Below, one piece after another: positions 18,001-28,981 of a stretch of 30,215 bases of DNA. The DNA is taken from contig JAUCBJ010006089.1 in assembly GCA_032718475.1 (NCBI GenBank), forward strand, positions 1-30,215. The letters run 5' to 3'. The notes beneath the pieces are model-generated. The model did not search any database and was not told the DNA's origin. It saw nothing but the letters and a program-made list of their open reading frames with translations. Source of the DNA: Nemertoderma westbladi (Eukaryota > Xenacoelomorpha > Nemertodermatida > Nemertodermatidae). The stretch's first letter is position 1. Every line of letters starts with the position of its first letter. Both the position numbers and the translations under genes were made by a program.

Positions 18001-21000
18001 TCTAAACGTGAAAAAAATTACAAAATCTAAATTTTGGAAAGTGTAAAGTAGACCGGATTACTGCAGTATTGTTTTGTTTTCTGCTTTATTCAACCGAGAG
18101 TTCTACCTTATTGTAGTGTTTATATTGAATTATTCACATCTCTCAGGAGGTCGTGGGTTCGAGCCCCGCATGGGCGGCGAGGGCAGCTTTCGTTTCGTTA
18201 CGAATGCTTTGAAGGGACCAGCCAGGGTGCATCTCTGCCTTGCATCCTTAAATGGTACCTCATTGAGTACTGGAGTTTCCTCTGGGGAGTATAGTTTTGG
18301 TGGGACCAACTGGCTACTATCCTATTTAATACATCCTTGGTAAACATAGCCTTGGTAAAGCCATTTATTGGGAAGGAATACTCCACATCCTTGGCTGTTG
18401 AATATGGTTAATGTTTTCTAGTTATAGGTATTTTATTTCAGTGTGTTGCAAAGTTTATATTTTAAAGTTGTTGTTTTCAAAATTTCGTTCTAGAAAAATT
18501 TCTAAATAAGTTCAATAAATTTAGAAATCACTATTTTAATTTATATATAAATTTCACTAACATATTTATAAAAACAACCTTATTCATAACTATGTTACTT
18601 GGAATATTATTTGAATGATAATTAAATGTATTAGAACTTTTCTATAATGATTTATTTCCATAATAATATGTCACTAAAACGCTAACAGGAGGCCGATAGT
18701 TTCAGTTACTTAGGGCCGCATTCCTCTAAACAGGAGTCAGGAGGCCGAGAGTTTCAGTTACTTAAGGCCGCATTCCTATAAACAGGAGGCCGAGAGTTTT
18801 AGTTACTTAGGGCCGCATTCCTCTAACAGGAGGCCGAGAGTTTTAGTTACTTAGGGCCGCATTCCTCTAACAGGAGGCCGAGAGTTTCAGTTACTTAGGG
18901 CCGCATTCATCTAACAGGAGGCCGATAGTTTCAGTTACTTAAAGCCGCATTCCTCTAACAGGAGGCCGAGAGTTTCAGTTACTTAGGGCCGCATTCCTCT
19001 AAACAGGAGTCAGGAGGCCGAGAGTTTCAGTTACTTAAGGCCGCATTCCTATAAACAGGAGGCCGAGAGTTTTAGTTACTTAGGGCCGCATTCCTCTAAC
19101 AGGAGGCCGAGAGTTTTAGTTACTTAGGGCCGCATTCCTCTAACAGGAGGCCGAGAGTTTTAGTTACTTAGGGCCGCATTCCTCTAACAGGAGGCCGAGA
19201 GTTTTAGTTACTTAGGGCCGCATTCCTCTAACAGGAGGCCGAGAGTTTCAGTTACATAGGGCCGCATTCCTCTAACAGGAAGCCGAGAGTTTCAGTTACT
19301 TAGGGCCGCATTCCTCTAACAGGAGGCCGAGAGTTTCAGTTACTTAGGGCCGCATTCCTCTAACAGGAGGCCGAGAGTTTTAGTTACTTAGGGCCGCATT
19401 CCTCTAACAGGAGGCCGAGAGTTTTAGTTACTTAGGGCCGCATTCCTCTAACAGGAGGCCGAGAGTTTCAGTTACTTAGGGCCGCATTCCTCTAACAGGA
19501 GGCCGAGAGTTTTAGTTACTTAGGGCCGCATTCATCTAACAGGAGGCCGATAGTTTCAGTTACTTAAAGCCGCATTCCTCTAACAGGAGGCCGAGAGTTT
19601 CAGTTACTTAGGGCCGCATTCCTCTAAACAGGAGTCAGGAGGCCGAGAGTTTCAGTTACTTAAGGCCGCATTCCTATAAACAGGAGGCCGAGAGTTTTAG
19701 TTACTTAGGGCCGCATTCCTCTAACAGGAGGCCGAGAGTTTTAGTTACTTAGGGCCGCATTCCTCTAAACAGGAGTCAGGAGGCCGAGAGTTTCAGTTAC
19801 TTAAGGCCGCATTCCTATAAACAGGAGGCCGAGAGTTTTAGTTACTTAGGGCCGCATTCCTCTAACAGGAGGCCGAGAGTTTTAGTTACTTAGGGCCGCA
19901 TTCCTCTAACAGGAGGCCGAGAGTTTCAGTTACTTAAGGCCGCATTCCTCTAACAGGAGGCCGAGAGTTTTAGTTACTTAGGGCCGCATTCCTCTAACAG
20001 GAGGCCGAGAGTTTCAGTTACTTAGGGCCGCATTCCTCTAAACAGGAGTCAGGAGGCCGAGAGTTTCAGTTACTTAAGGCCGCATTCCTATAAACAGGAG
20101 GCCGAGAGTTTTAGTTACTTAGGGCCGCATTCCTCTAACAGGAGGCCGAGAGTTTTAGTTACTTAGGGCCGCATTCCTCTAACAGGAGGCCGAGAGTTTC
20201 AGTTACTTAGGGCCGCATTCATCTAACAGGAGGCCGATAGTTTCAGTTACTTAAAGCCGCATTCCTCTAACAGGAGGCCGAGAGTTTCAGTTACTTAGGG
20301 CCGCATTCCTCTAAACAGGAGTCAGGAGGCCGAGAGTTTCAGTTACTTAAGGCCGCATTCCTCTAACAGGAGGCCGAGAGTTTTAGTTACTTAGGGCCGC
20401 ATTCCTCTAACAGGAGGCCGAGAGTTTTAGTTACTTAGGGCCGCATTCATCTAACAGGAGGCCGATAGTTTCAGTTACTTAGGGCCGCATTCCTCTAAAC
20501 AGGAGTCAGGAGGCCGAGAGTTTCAGTTACTTAAGGCCGCATTCCTATAAACAGGAGGCCGAGAGTTTTAGTTACTTAGGGCCGCATTCATCTAACAGGA
20601 GGCCGAGAGTTTTAGTTACTTAGGGCCGCATTCCTCTAACAGGAGGCCGAGAGTTTCAGTTACTTAGGGCCGCATTCATCTAACAGGAGGCCGATAGTTT
20701 CAGTTACTTAAAGCCGCATTCCTCTAACAGGAGGCCGAGAGTTTCAGTTACTTAGGGCCGCATTCCTCTAAACAGGAGTCAGGAGGCCGAGAGTTTCAGT
20801 TACTTAAGGCCGCATTCCTATAAACAGGAGGCCGAGAGTTTTAGTTACTTAGGGCCGCATTCCTCTAACAGGAGGCCGAGAGTTTTAGTTACTTAGGGCC
20901 GCATTCCTCTAAACAGGAGTCAGGAGGCCGAGAGTTTCAGTTACTTAAGGCCGCATTCCTATAAACAGGAGGCCGAGAGTTTTAGTTACTTAGGGCCGCA

Positions 21001-24000
21001 TTCCTCTAACAGGAGGCCGAGAGTTTTAGTTACTTAGGGCCGCATTCCTCTAACAGGAGGCCGAGAGTTTCAGTTACTTAGGGCCGCATTCATCTAACAG
21101 GAGGCCGATAGTTTCAGTTACTTAAAGCCGCATTCCTCTAACAGGAGGCCGAGAGTTTCAGTTACTTAGGGCCGCATTCCTCTAAACAGGAGTCAGGAGG
21201 CCGAGAGTTTCAGTTACTTAAGGCCGCATTCCTATAAACAGGAGGCCGAGAGTTTTAGTTACTTAGGGCCGCATTCCTCTAACAGGAGGCCGAGAGTTTT
21301 AGTTACTTAGGGCCGCATTCCTCTAACAGGAGGCCGAGAGTTTCAGTTACTTAGGGCCGCATTCCTCTAACAGGAGGCCGAGAGTTTTAGTTACTTAAGG
21401 CCGCATTCCTCTAACAGGAGGCCGAGAGTTTTAGTTACTTAGGGCCGCATTCCTCTAACAGGAGGCCGAGAGTTTCAGTTACTTAGGGCCGCATTCCTCT
21501 AACAGGAGGCCGAGAGTTTCAGTTACTTAAGGCCGCATTCCTATAAACAGGAGGCCGATAGTTTTAGTTACTTAGGGCCGCATTCCTCTAACAGGAGGCC
21601 GAGAGTTTTAGTTACTTAGGGCCGCATTCCTCTAACAGGAGGCCGAGAGTTTCAGTTACTTAGGGCCGCATTCATCTAACAGGAGGCCGATAGTTTCAGT
21701 TACTTAAAGCCGCATTCCTCTAACAGGAGGCCGAGAGTTTCAGTTACTTAGGGCCGCATTCCTCTAAACAGGAGTCAGGAGGCCGAGAGTTTCAGTTACT
21801 TAAGGCCGCATTCCTATAAACAGGAGGCCGAGAGTTTTAGTTACTTAGGGCCGCATTCCTCTAACAGGAGGCCGAGAGTTTTAGTTACTTAGGGCCGCAT
21901 TCCTCTAACAGGAGGCCGAGAGTTTTAGTTACTTAGGGCCGCATTCCTCTAACAGGAGGCCGAGAGTTTTAGTTACTTAGGGCCGCATTCCTCTAACAGG
22001 AGGCCGAGAGTTTTAGTTACTTAGGGCCGCATTCCTCTAACAGGAGGCCGAGAGTTTTAGTTACTTAGGGCCGCATTCCTCTAACAGGAGGCCGAGAGTT
22101 TCAGTTACTTAGGGCCGCATTCCTCTAACAGGAGGCCGAGAGTTTCAGTTACTTAGGGCCGCATTCCTCTAACAGGAGGCCGAGAGTTTTAGTTACTTAA
22201 GGCCGCATTCCTATAAACAGGAGGCCGAGAGTTTTAGTTACTTAGGGCCGCATTCCTCTAACAGGAGGCCGAGAGTTTTAGTTACTTAGGGCCGCATTCC
22301 TCTAACAGGAGGCCGAGAGTTTCAGTTACTTAGGGCCGCATTCCTCTAACAGGAGGCCGAGAGTTTTAGTTACTTAGGGCCGCATTCATCTAACAGGAGG
22401 CCGAGAGTTTTAGTTACTTAGGGCCGCATTCCTCTAACAGGAGGCCGAGAGTTTCAGTTACTTAAGGCCGCATTCCTATAAACAGGAGGCCGAGAGTTTT
22501 AGTTACTTAGGGCCGCATTCCTCTAACAGGAGGCCGAGAGTTTCAGTTACTTAGGGCCGCATTCCTCTAACAGGAGGCCGAGAGTTTCAGTTACTTAGGG
22601 CCGCATTCCTCTAACAGGAGGCCGAGAGTTTTAGTTACTTAGGGCCGCATTCCTCTAACAGGAGGCCGAGAGTTTCAGTTACTTAGGGCCGCATTCCTCT
22701 AACAGGAGGCCGAGAGTTTCAGTTACTTAGGGCCGCATTCCTCTAACAGGAGGCCGAGAGTTTTAGTTACTTAGGGCCGCATTCCTCTAACAGGAGGCCG
22801 AGAGTTTCAGTTACTTAGGGCCGCATTCCTTTAACAGGAGGCCGAGAGTTTCAGTTACTTAGGGCCGCATTCCTCTAACAGGAGGCCGAGAGTTTTAGTT
22901 ACTTAGGGCCGCATTCCTCTAAACAGGAGGCCGAGAGTTTCAGTTACATAGGGCCGCATTCCTCTAACAGGAGGCCGAGAGTTTCAGTTACTTAGGGCCG
23001 CATTCCTCTATCAGGAGGCCGAGAGTTTCAGTTACTTAGGGCCGCATTCCTCTAACAGGAGGCCGAGAGTTTCAGTTACTTAGGGCCGCATTCCTCTAAA
23101 CAGGAGGCCAAGAGTTTCAGTTACTTAGGGCCGCATTCCTATAACAGGAGGCCGAGAGTTTCAGTTACTTAGGGCCGCATTCCTCTAAACAGGAGGCCGA
23201 GATTTTCAGTTACTTGCATTCCTATAAACAGGAGGCCGAGAGTTTTAGTTACTTAGGGCCGCATTCATCTAACAGGAGGCCGAGAGTTTCAGTTACTTAG
23301 GGCCGCATTCCTCTAACAGGAGGCCGAGAGTTTTAGTTACTTAGGGCCGCATTCCTCTAACAGGAGGCCGAGAGTTTTAGTTACTTAGGGCCGCATTCCT
23401 CTAACAGGAGGCCGAGAGTTTCAGTTACTTAGGGCCGCATTCCTCTAACAGGAGGCCGAGAGTTTTAGTTACTTAGGGCCGCATTCATCTAACAGGAGGC
23501 CGAGAGTTTCAGTTACTTAGGGCCGCATTCCTCTAACAGGAGGCCGAGAGTTTTAGTTACTTAGGGCCGCATTCCTCTAACAGGAGGCCGAGAGTTTTAG
23601 TTACTTAGGGCCGCATTCCTCTAACAGGAGGCCGAGAGTTTCAGTTACTTAGGGCCGCATTCCTCTAACAGGAGGCCGAGAGTTTTAGTTACTTAGGGCC
23701 GCATTCCTCTAACAGGAGGCCGAGAGTTTCAGTTACTTAGGGCCGCATTCCTCTAACAGGAGGCCGAGAGTTTTAGTTACTTAGGGCCGCATTCCTCTAA
23801 CAGGAGGCCGAGAGTTTCAGTTACTTAGGGCCGCATTCCTCTAACAGGAGGCCGAGAGTTTCAGTTACTTAGGGCCGCATTCCTCTAACAGGAGGCTGAG
23901 AGTTTCAGTTACTTAGGGCCGCATTCCTTTAACAGGAGGCCGAGAGTTTCAGTTACTTAGGGCCGCATTCCTTTAACAGGAGGCCGAGAGTTTCAGTTAC

Positions 24001-27000
24001 TTAGGGCCGCATTCCTTTAACAGGAGGCCGAGAGTTTCAGTTACTTAGGGCCGCATTCCTTTAACAGGAGGCCGAGAGTTTTAGTTACTTAGGGCCGCAT
24101 TCCTCTAACAGGAGGCCGAGAGTTTCAGTTACTTAGGGCCGCATTCCTCTAACAGGAGGCCGAGAGTTTCAGTTACTTAGGGCCGCATTCCTCTAACAGG
24201 AGGCCGAGAGTTTCAGTTACTTAGGGCCGCATTCCTCTTTACGTTACCTCTACCACCGCTATTTACTATTATTGGATTTTATTATCTCAATGGGCTTGCT
24301 GTGTGGAGGTGTGTCAACAGAGTGGAAGGGTTTGTTATTTTTTGTGAAAGATCAGCAAGAGGAATTCCTTGGCTTAACGAGCCTAAAAGATTCTCCCGTT
24401 GAATATCTAAATTTTGTAAATAAACATTTTTTAAACTTTAAAATTGTTTCTCAAACCAATCACCAATATATTTACACGTACAGTTAAAGTTTCTGATTAA
24501 TTCGCTACATTATATTTCGTAGGTACTCGCCAATATCAGCTCCTTTCTACACGATTTGAATCTCCCGCGCTCAGCTGAGCCCCGGGTTTCTATTAGCAAC
24601 CAAGACGCCCCCGATCCCACGGAACATCAACTCTCATCCAACGAGGATTTACCTGAAATCGAGTCTCGCCTACTTCCGGCTATTGTTAATCACATCGTTC
24701 AAATGTCCCGCCAAGGCAACCCCGCCCAATACGTCATCCCCCTCTCGACAGTGATTGGATACTTTCCTTCTACACTGTCCACCTTCCTTTCTGTTTGTCC
24801 TTCAGCCCCTGTCCTTCCCACTCCACACACAGATCCTCCACCCCTTCAATTCTTCGACTCCCACATTCGTAAATACGTAGACGTCCTTTTAAACGACGAC
24901 GTCACCGTCGCCAAGGCGACCATTGTGTTGGCCTCCCATTGCGCCGACCAATCCAACAACCCCGAGGTTTTACTCCCGATTCTCTCAGAGATAAAGTCCC
25001 GACCTCCGCTGTTCCCCTATTTCATTAACTCCGTCGATAAACTAAATAAACCCCAACTAATAAAGCGTTTCTATTGGTTGAACCAGTTCTCCATCGAGTT
25101 GTTGGGATTGGTTGAGTTTATGTGTCGCTACGAAACGGAAGATGTTCTAGAATGTTGGAAGGCGGTTTGGAATTGTTTGTTCGGCGAAAACGCCGAGCCC
25201 AACGTAGAGCTGGCGGCGAGAGTACTGGAAGCTGTCAGGTTGAACCTCAACCTAGTAATCGGGCCATTATCAGCCGCCCCAATAACAGCTGATGTCGAGT
25301 TAGCAACAGAACCTCCCATAACAACCGACTCCCCCATAACAACCGCCTCCCCATCACCCAGCAACCCAGCCCATCTAGTAGATCTTATAGTCGCCGTTAA
25401 CCGCTACTTCACCGACCCCCCTGTAACTCCCGCCTTCCCGAATCTCTTTACAACCTTCCTCCAACTCCGTTGCGTCCTCCGCGTTAAAGAGAAACTCAAT
25501 CAGCTGGACGAATCGCTACTGAACTCCGTAGCGGAGTGCGGAGTTAACGGCTTGGACGATTCGTTACTGCGATGGGCCGGTTGGTTGAAATCCCAGGTGA
25601 CCCCAAACCAATTCGTTAAGTTTCGATCCGTCCCAGAGTTTATTATCGGAATATTTTCCAGAATTTACCCCGTCCAGTGGAACTCGGCTCTCGATTTCCT
25701 GAAACAATTACTTCCAACTCGTAAGGAAAACTACCTAATTAACATATGTAATGAGTCATTCCCGCCATCCCTAATTAAATATTATAATTTATTATGTAAA
25801 GTTGGAGTGGAACTAATTAATTTGAGAAATTCGGTTGACGCAGATAAAGATGATACTGACAGACTTGCTGTTAATATAAAACCAATTCTATTAGATTATA
25901 TTATTAGTATTTCTAGAGGTTCTAGAATTATATCGAAAAAATTGTTAGTCAGCGAATCGTTGGGTTCGATGTTGGATGACGATGATGTGGTTGACACATT
26001 GAGTGTTGTGGATAGAGTTGTCGAAGAGACCATGGTGGAGAATGATCCCGGTTGCAGAGTATTAAACGCGGTGTTTCCTGTAGTCTGGAATTCGAGGGAC
26101 CGAGACGCTATACAGCGCCGCTTAGCGGAACTTATCGAATCTGTTTTCGATGATATTTGCGGTTATTCTCATGTCGTGGTCGCGTTGATCCCGTATCTAA
26201 GCAACGAGATTCGTGGCCGTTTATTCGACGTCGTCACGGCTACCGTAGTCGCGGAAAATCAGTTCGTGCCTGATCGCAGTCATCGTCTCGTTGCTGTGGT
26301 AACAGGTTGCGTCACCCACGGCCTGAACGAAGAGCTTCTCAACGCCGTGATTGGTTCCTTGAAAACGTGGTGTTTCGACGAATGTGATTGGCTGAATGCC
26401 CCGGATGTAATCCAATTCTATACAGGACTCACACAGTTGTGTTTATCCGTCGCTGGGCGACCGTCACCCGTTGCTAACGACGCGTGGGACTACGTGCTGT
26501 GCTCCCTTATGGGTTGGATGTCCGGTTGCTATGACGTCGTCCAATCACGAGGGAGTGTAAGTAATTCACTCACTGAGTTAATCCGACTAGTCTGCGAGTT
26601 ATTCCTGGTCTGCGACTCGCGAGTATCGCAGGACGGTGTAGCTAGTCGCCTCTCCGAATGGAAGGAATTCTTTCTCCCCGCGTTGAATAAACAGATTTTG
26701 GATATGTTTATGGGGGTTTCGGAGCCCGGGAATACCCATAGTGAGGATGTTGTTGAGAGTATCAGCCGCTGCGCTGTCAGTGTCGACAGCGAGTTGGTTG
26801 TTACCTACTACGGATCGGTTGGGGGTCTGCTGGTTGGGTTGGAGTCGCTAAGTCGACGGCTTGGGGGCTCCCGGGGGCAGCACGCAGCGTACGGACTGGG
26901 GAGGGGGATGATGCCTTATTGCGTGAGCCTGTGGGAGAGCGGGTTGGGTGGGGTTAGTCTGGGTGCGAAGCTTAGCGATGGGTCTAGAGATGTCGAGGAA

Positions 27001-27374
27001 ACTACAGACCAGTTGGGAGGATTCAAACTAGTCGATGACGAATTTATAAACGATGACAAATTAAAGACATCGGGTCTGCCAGATTGTATTCTAGAATGCC
27101 ACGATAATTTATTGCCATTAATTCGAGCGATTTTACCGACTCTGGAATTCGGTCACCCGTTACAGATAACCGCCAGGGAGTCTGCTCATTGCGTAGTAAC
27201 AGGGTACCTATACGTGTGGGGTTGGGTTCTAGAATGGTTGCGGACTGCTAGTACATCTACTAGTGTCGCGGTGGTTGAGTTTATCGATAGGCGGGATATA
27301 CTGGCTCCGTTGATGGCCTTGGTATTCTCTTTGATAAAACTAGACGAGACGAACTCCACCGGTTCACAATCAAG
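14779..27374 (+). CDS. LTN1: LTN1 (Listerin), E3 ubiquitin ligase of ribosome quality control; partial, four exons
   Basis: Listerin binds 60S subunits carrying stalled nascent chains, with NEMF, and ubiquitinates the chain. Exons 14779-15058, 16463-16595, 16698-17745 and 24523-27374 join in phase (GT-AG) to give about 1,437 residues. The N-terminus has the Listerin signature (TQRTKGNVKPSSSAKAAGIL, then MNVVLRKIQKKDKLTRLKALKEF), followed by DHDRRVRE-like DCDRRVRELTHQ and LAPYLK. The middle is helical HEAT/ARM-type sequence. Near the end are WDYVLCSLMGWM, SEWKEFF and a GYLYVWGWVLEWL stretch matching the conserved region before the RWD domain. Human Listerin is 1,766 aa, so the RWD and RING parts (roughly 300 aa) lie beyond the window. 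The start ATG at 14779 fits the family N-terminus. Introns 1, 3 and 4 are filled with repeats. Confidence 0.92.
15171..16338. mobile_element. Non-autonomous DNA element with 14-bp-unit terminal inverted repeats
   Basis: Left end CAGACGTTTCGG... and right end ...CCGAAACGTCTG are inverted copies. Next in are GGCCTAGGACGTTTCGGCCC on the left and its near reverse complement on the right. The ends are built of 14-bp units (GGGCCGAAACGTCC / GGACCGAATCGTCC): about 10 on the right (16197-16338) and about four on the left (15171-15257). The interior is AT-rich and non-coding. Flanks are TAA and TAT, so a target duplication is not resolved. Confidence 0.7.
16197..16338. repeat. 14-bp minisatellite, ~10 copies
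   Basis: Units alternate between GGGCCGAAACGTCC and GGACCGAATCGTCC with few other changes. It forms the right terminus of the intron-1 element. Confidence 0.9.
16463..16595 (+). CDS. LTN1: LTN1 coding exon 2
   Basis: Acceptor TTTAATTCAG, donor CTAAA|GTGAGT. It encodes residues 94-138 including DCDRRVRELTHQ and LGKHLAPYLK, which match the Listerin N-terminal domain. Phases 1 and 2 agree with the flanking exons. Confidence 0.9.
16596..16697 (+). other. LTN1 intron 2 (102 bp)
   Basis: GTGAGT...TCTCCACGTAG. It is the only short intron and is free of recognisable repeats. Confidence 0.85.
16698..17745 (+). CDS. LTN1: LTN1 coding exon 3
   Basis: Acceptor CCACGTAG, donor CCCAAG|GTAATT. It encodes about residues 138-487. 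It starts SVVPYWLLGRRDPYQPAAST, equivalent to Listerin 'L.P.WL....D...A.A..A...F...FP'. The middle is unusually Ser/Pro/Leu-rich (C-rich DNA around 17130-17500). Reading past the donor gives intron sequence, not Listerin. Confidence 0.9.
18140..18390 (+). mobile_element. Possible tRNA-derived SINE fragment
   Basis: GTCGTGGGTTCGAGCCCCGC at about 18151-18170 looks like a tRNA T-arm with an RNA polymerase III B box (GGTTCGAGCCC against consensus GGTTCGANTCC). About 200 bp of unrelated body follow. I see no A box or complete tRNA cloverleaf upstream, so a true tRNA gene is unlikely and a 5'-truncated SINE fits better. Confidence 0.45.
18684..24238. repeat. 5.55-kb minisatellite of a 44-bp unit inside LTN1 intron 3
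   Basis: About 125 head-to-tail copies of a 44-bp unit. Landmarks are AACAGGAGGCCGAGAGTTT, then TTACTTAGGGCCGCATTCCT. Variants include TTTCAG/TTTTAG, GAGAG/GATAG, TTAGGG/TTAAGG/TTAAAG, CTCT/CTAT/CATCT and an insert giving AACAGGAGTCAGGAGGCC. The insert-bearing copies start (CAGGAGTC) at 18731, 19004, 19629, 19770, 20043, 20316, 20500, 20773, 20914, 21187 and 21769. Five of these intervals are 273 bp and two are 141 bp. The insert variant is absent after about 21780. Confidence 0.97.
24239..24522 (+). other. Spacer between minisatellite and exon 4
   Basis: AT-rich intron end. A 71-codon frame at 24272-24487 has no Listerin similarity and begins with a non-ATG codon, so I do not call it coding. 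Confidence 0.6.
24523..27374 (+). CDS. LTN1: LTN1 coding exon 4
   Basis: A single 2,852-nt exon (acceptor TTTCGTAG, donor CAAG|GTTAGT) encoding about residues 488-1437. It begins VLANISSFLHDL, continuing exon 3 in phase 0. An STP-rich linker (PITTDSPITTASPSPS) lies in the middle. Conserved Listerin landmarks near the end are WDYVLCSLMGWM, RLSEWKEFFLP and LPDCILECHDNLLPLI, followed by GYLYVWGWVLEWL. The donor leaves phase 2, and no following exon was found up to 30215. Confidence 0.92.
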
Positions 27375-27394
27375 GTTAGTTTGATTCTTATTAA

Positions 27395-27418
27395 GGGGGG
27401 GGGGGGGGGGGGGGGGGG
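27395..27418 (+). repeat. Poly-G tract (24 nt) just after the exon-4 donor
   Basis: 24 uninterrupted G starting 20 nt downstream of the donor site, on the transcribed (sense) strand of LTN1. Confidence 0.95.
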
Positions 27419-28609
27419 TGCTACACAGTTTTGTGGCATGTTTTACTTTTAGCTCTGAAAAATTGTAATGTCAATTGAAACGAATTAAACTTTTGTGTCT
27501 GTGTGCCTGAGTGTTTTTGTGTCTGTTTGACTGCCATTGACAATATATGCAGCATACTATCTGGCTATCTATAATCGGCCTGCTGCATTGCCGATGCTAT
27601 GATGGCTAACAAAACAATTGTGCCACCACCTTGCCATTGATTGCTGCAATGCAGCGTGCTAAGCGTTATACACCCTTCCCGGGACGCGTATTCCCAATCC
27701 TTACACTGGTAGGAACACGTTCGTGGGGCCTTCGCGCAGGACGAGGCTCAGTTATCAGATACATATTAAAATTGAGCGATTCTATCCCAAAATCGGTACT
27801 TAAGAAATTTAAATAAATAAATAAGAAAATTTAACCAAACTTTTACTTAAAAAAAAACTTTGCAAAAAAAACTTTCGCATTGGCAGCTTGGCGTCGATGT
27901 CATAGAAGTCCACAGTCAAACTACTCAAAAAATTCAATGCATTCTTCAGTCCTCGGGTCTCGCTCATCGGTTAGTCCAGTTTGCCCGTAGCGCTAGCGCA
28001 GTAGCGATACCAAAAATCGAGGTCGCCAACAACACTGCGACAGACAGAGGAGGTGGCCTTGATGGCGAGTTGTTTGAGTACCGGTACAATTCCAAAACGT
28101 TGCTGGGTATTGCAGTATTTGGCTGTTGGGGTACCTAGTGCAGCAGTGGATACCGGAACATGGAATAAATGTCAGCTGGTACAACCTGACAATATGTCAG
28201 TCAGTCTTAAGTCCGCATAATTTCAAAACTTCCATGGCTGCATGGTTGCCTTTGCCGAGTCGATTGGTGGGTGGCGCCAACGACCTAAAGACGGTACCGG
28301 TAACTCTGTACCACTGTAACAGTACCGGTACCGTACACCGTACTGTAAAACATATGTTTAATAAGATTAAGGTACCGTACCGGTACATGATACAGTGATA
28401 TGGCTGAATAGTCGCGAATAACTCTGAACTCTGCAATCTGGAAATGCTGGAATGGCTGAAGAAAGTGAAATAGACCTACCACACTTTCCAAGGCAGCAAG
28501 GCCACATTATTAATTGCTGTATTGTCCCGGTATTGCTGAATTTCAAACCCACCTGATATATCCTGCAGTCGCCTAGCAACCAGCTGATGCCAAGCCTAAT
28601 AATTTTGGG

Positions 28610-28815
28610 TAAATAAATTTATTATAAATGCAAGACAGTTACACAGATGCTGTACGAAGACCCCACGCAAATTCAACTTGGAAAATTTATACACTTTTGC
28701 CAGACTACATAACCAAGTTTGGATAAATTTTATCGAGATTTGGCTGAAATTGGAACGTTTAAAATTGGACACAACAGAGCAACAGATCAACAGAACAACA
28801 GACACGCCGATTAAG
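28610..28815 (+). mobile_element. Possible 3' tail of a non-LTR retroposon or SINE
   Basis: The run ACCAAGTTTGGATAAATTTT...GAGATTTGGCTGAAATTGG followed by ACAGAGCAACAGATCAACAG and ACAACAGACACGCCG resembles the 3' ends of RTE-related elements (a 'CCAAGTTTGG..AAATT' block and a degenerate GACAGACAGA-like tail). The similarity is recalled, not computed. Confidence 0.3.
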
Positions 28816-28981
28816 TTAGTGGTACCTGTATGCTAAGCTCGCTTACTTTCGTCGCTCGCCCCCCACACATCTTGAATTGACGCTTGGGATTGGTTAATGA
28901 GCTATATTTTGATTGGTCGTTGAAATCATGTAAGGAATGGAGAGAGGGGGTCGACCTAGTGTAAGGAGTTTATACTCAGTT

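Larger units (their letters stand above)
17746..24522 (+). other. LTN1 intron 3 (6.8 kb)
   Basis: GTAATT...ATTTCGTAG, phase 0. It holds a possible SINE fragment (18140-18390), AT-rich spacer, the 44-bp minisatellite (18684-24238) and a 284-bp spacer before exon 4. Confidence 0.85.

Noticed and set aside
17746-18030. Continuation of the exon 3 frame to a stop at about 18030
   Set aside because: A consensus donor at 17746 and an in-phase exon at 24523 with Listerin similarity show that this is intron read-through. The residues after 17745 do not fit Listerin.
18145-18180. Functional tRNA gene
   Set aside because: Only a T-arm-like segment is present. I found no acceptor stem pairing, D-arm or anticodon arm at the right distance.
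18684-24238. CRISPR array
   Set aside because: The 44-bp units are head-to-tail with no unique spacers, and the setting is an animal intron.
24272-24487. 71-codon frame just before exon 4
   Set aside because: It starts at TTG, is not Listerin-like, and ends before the exon 4 acceptor.
27860-28138. 92-codon plus-strand frame, possible next LTN1 exon
   Set aside because: It lacks the features expected of the Listerin RWD region and carries no RING cysteines. It lies in low-complexity intron sequence.
28285-28400. GGTACCGGTACC-rich patch as a regulatory palindrome
   Set aside because: Several overlapping imperfect palindromes, but no regular spacing or flanking repeats. It looks like simple sequence drift.
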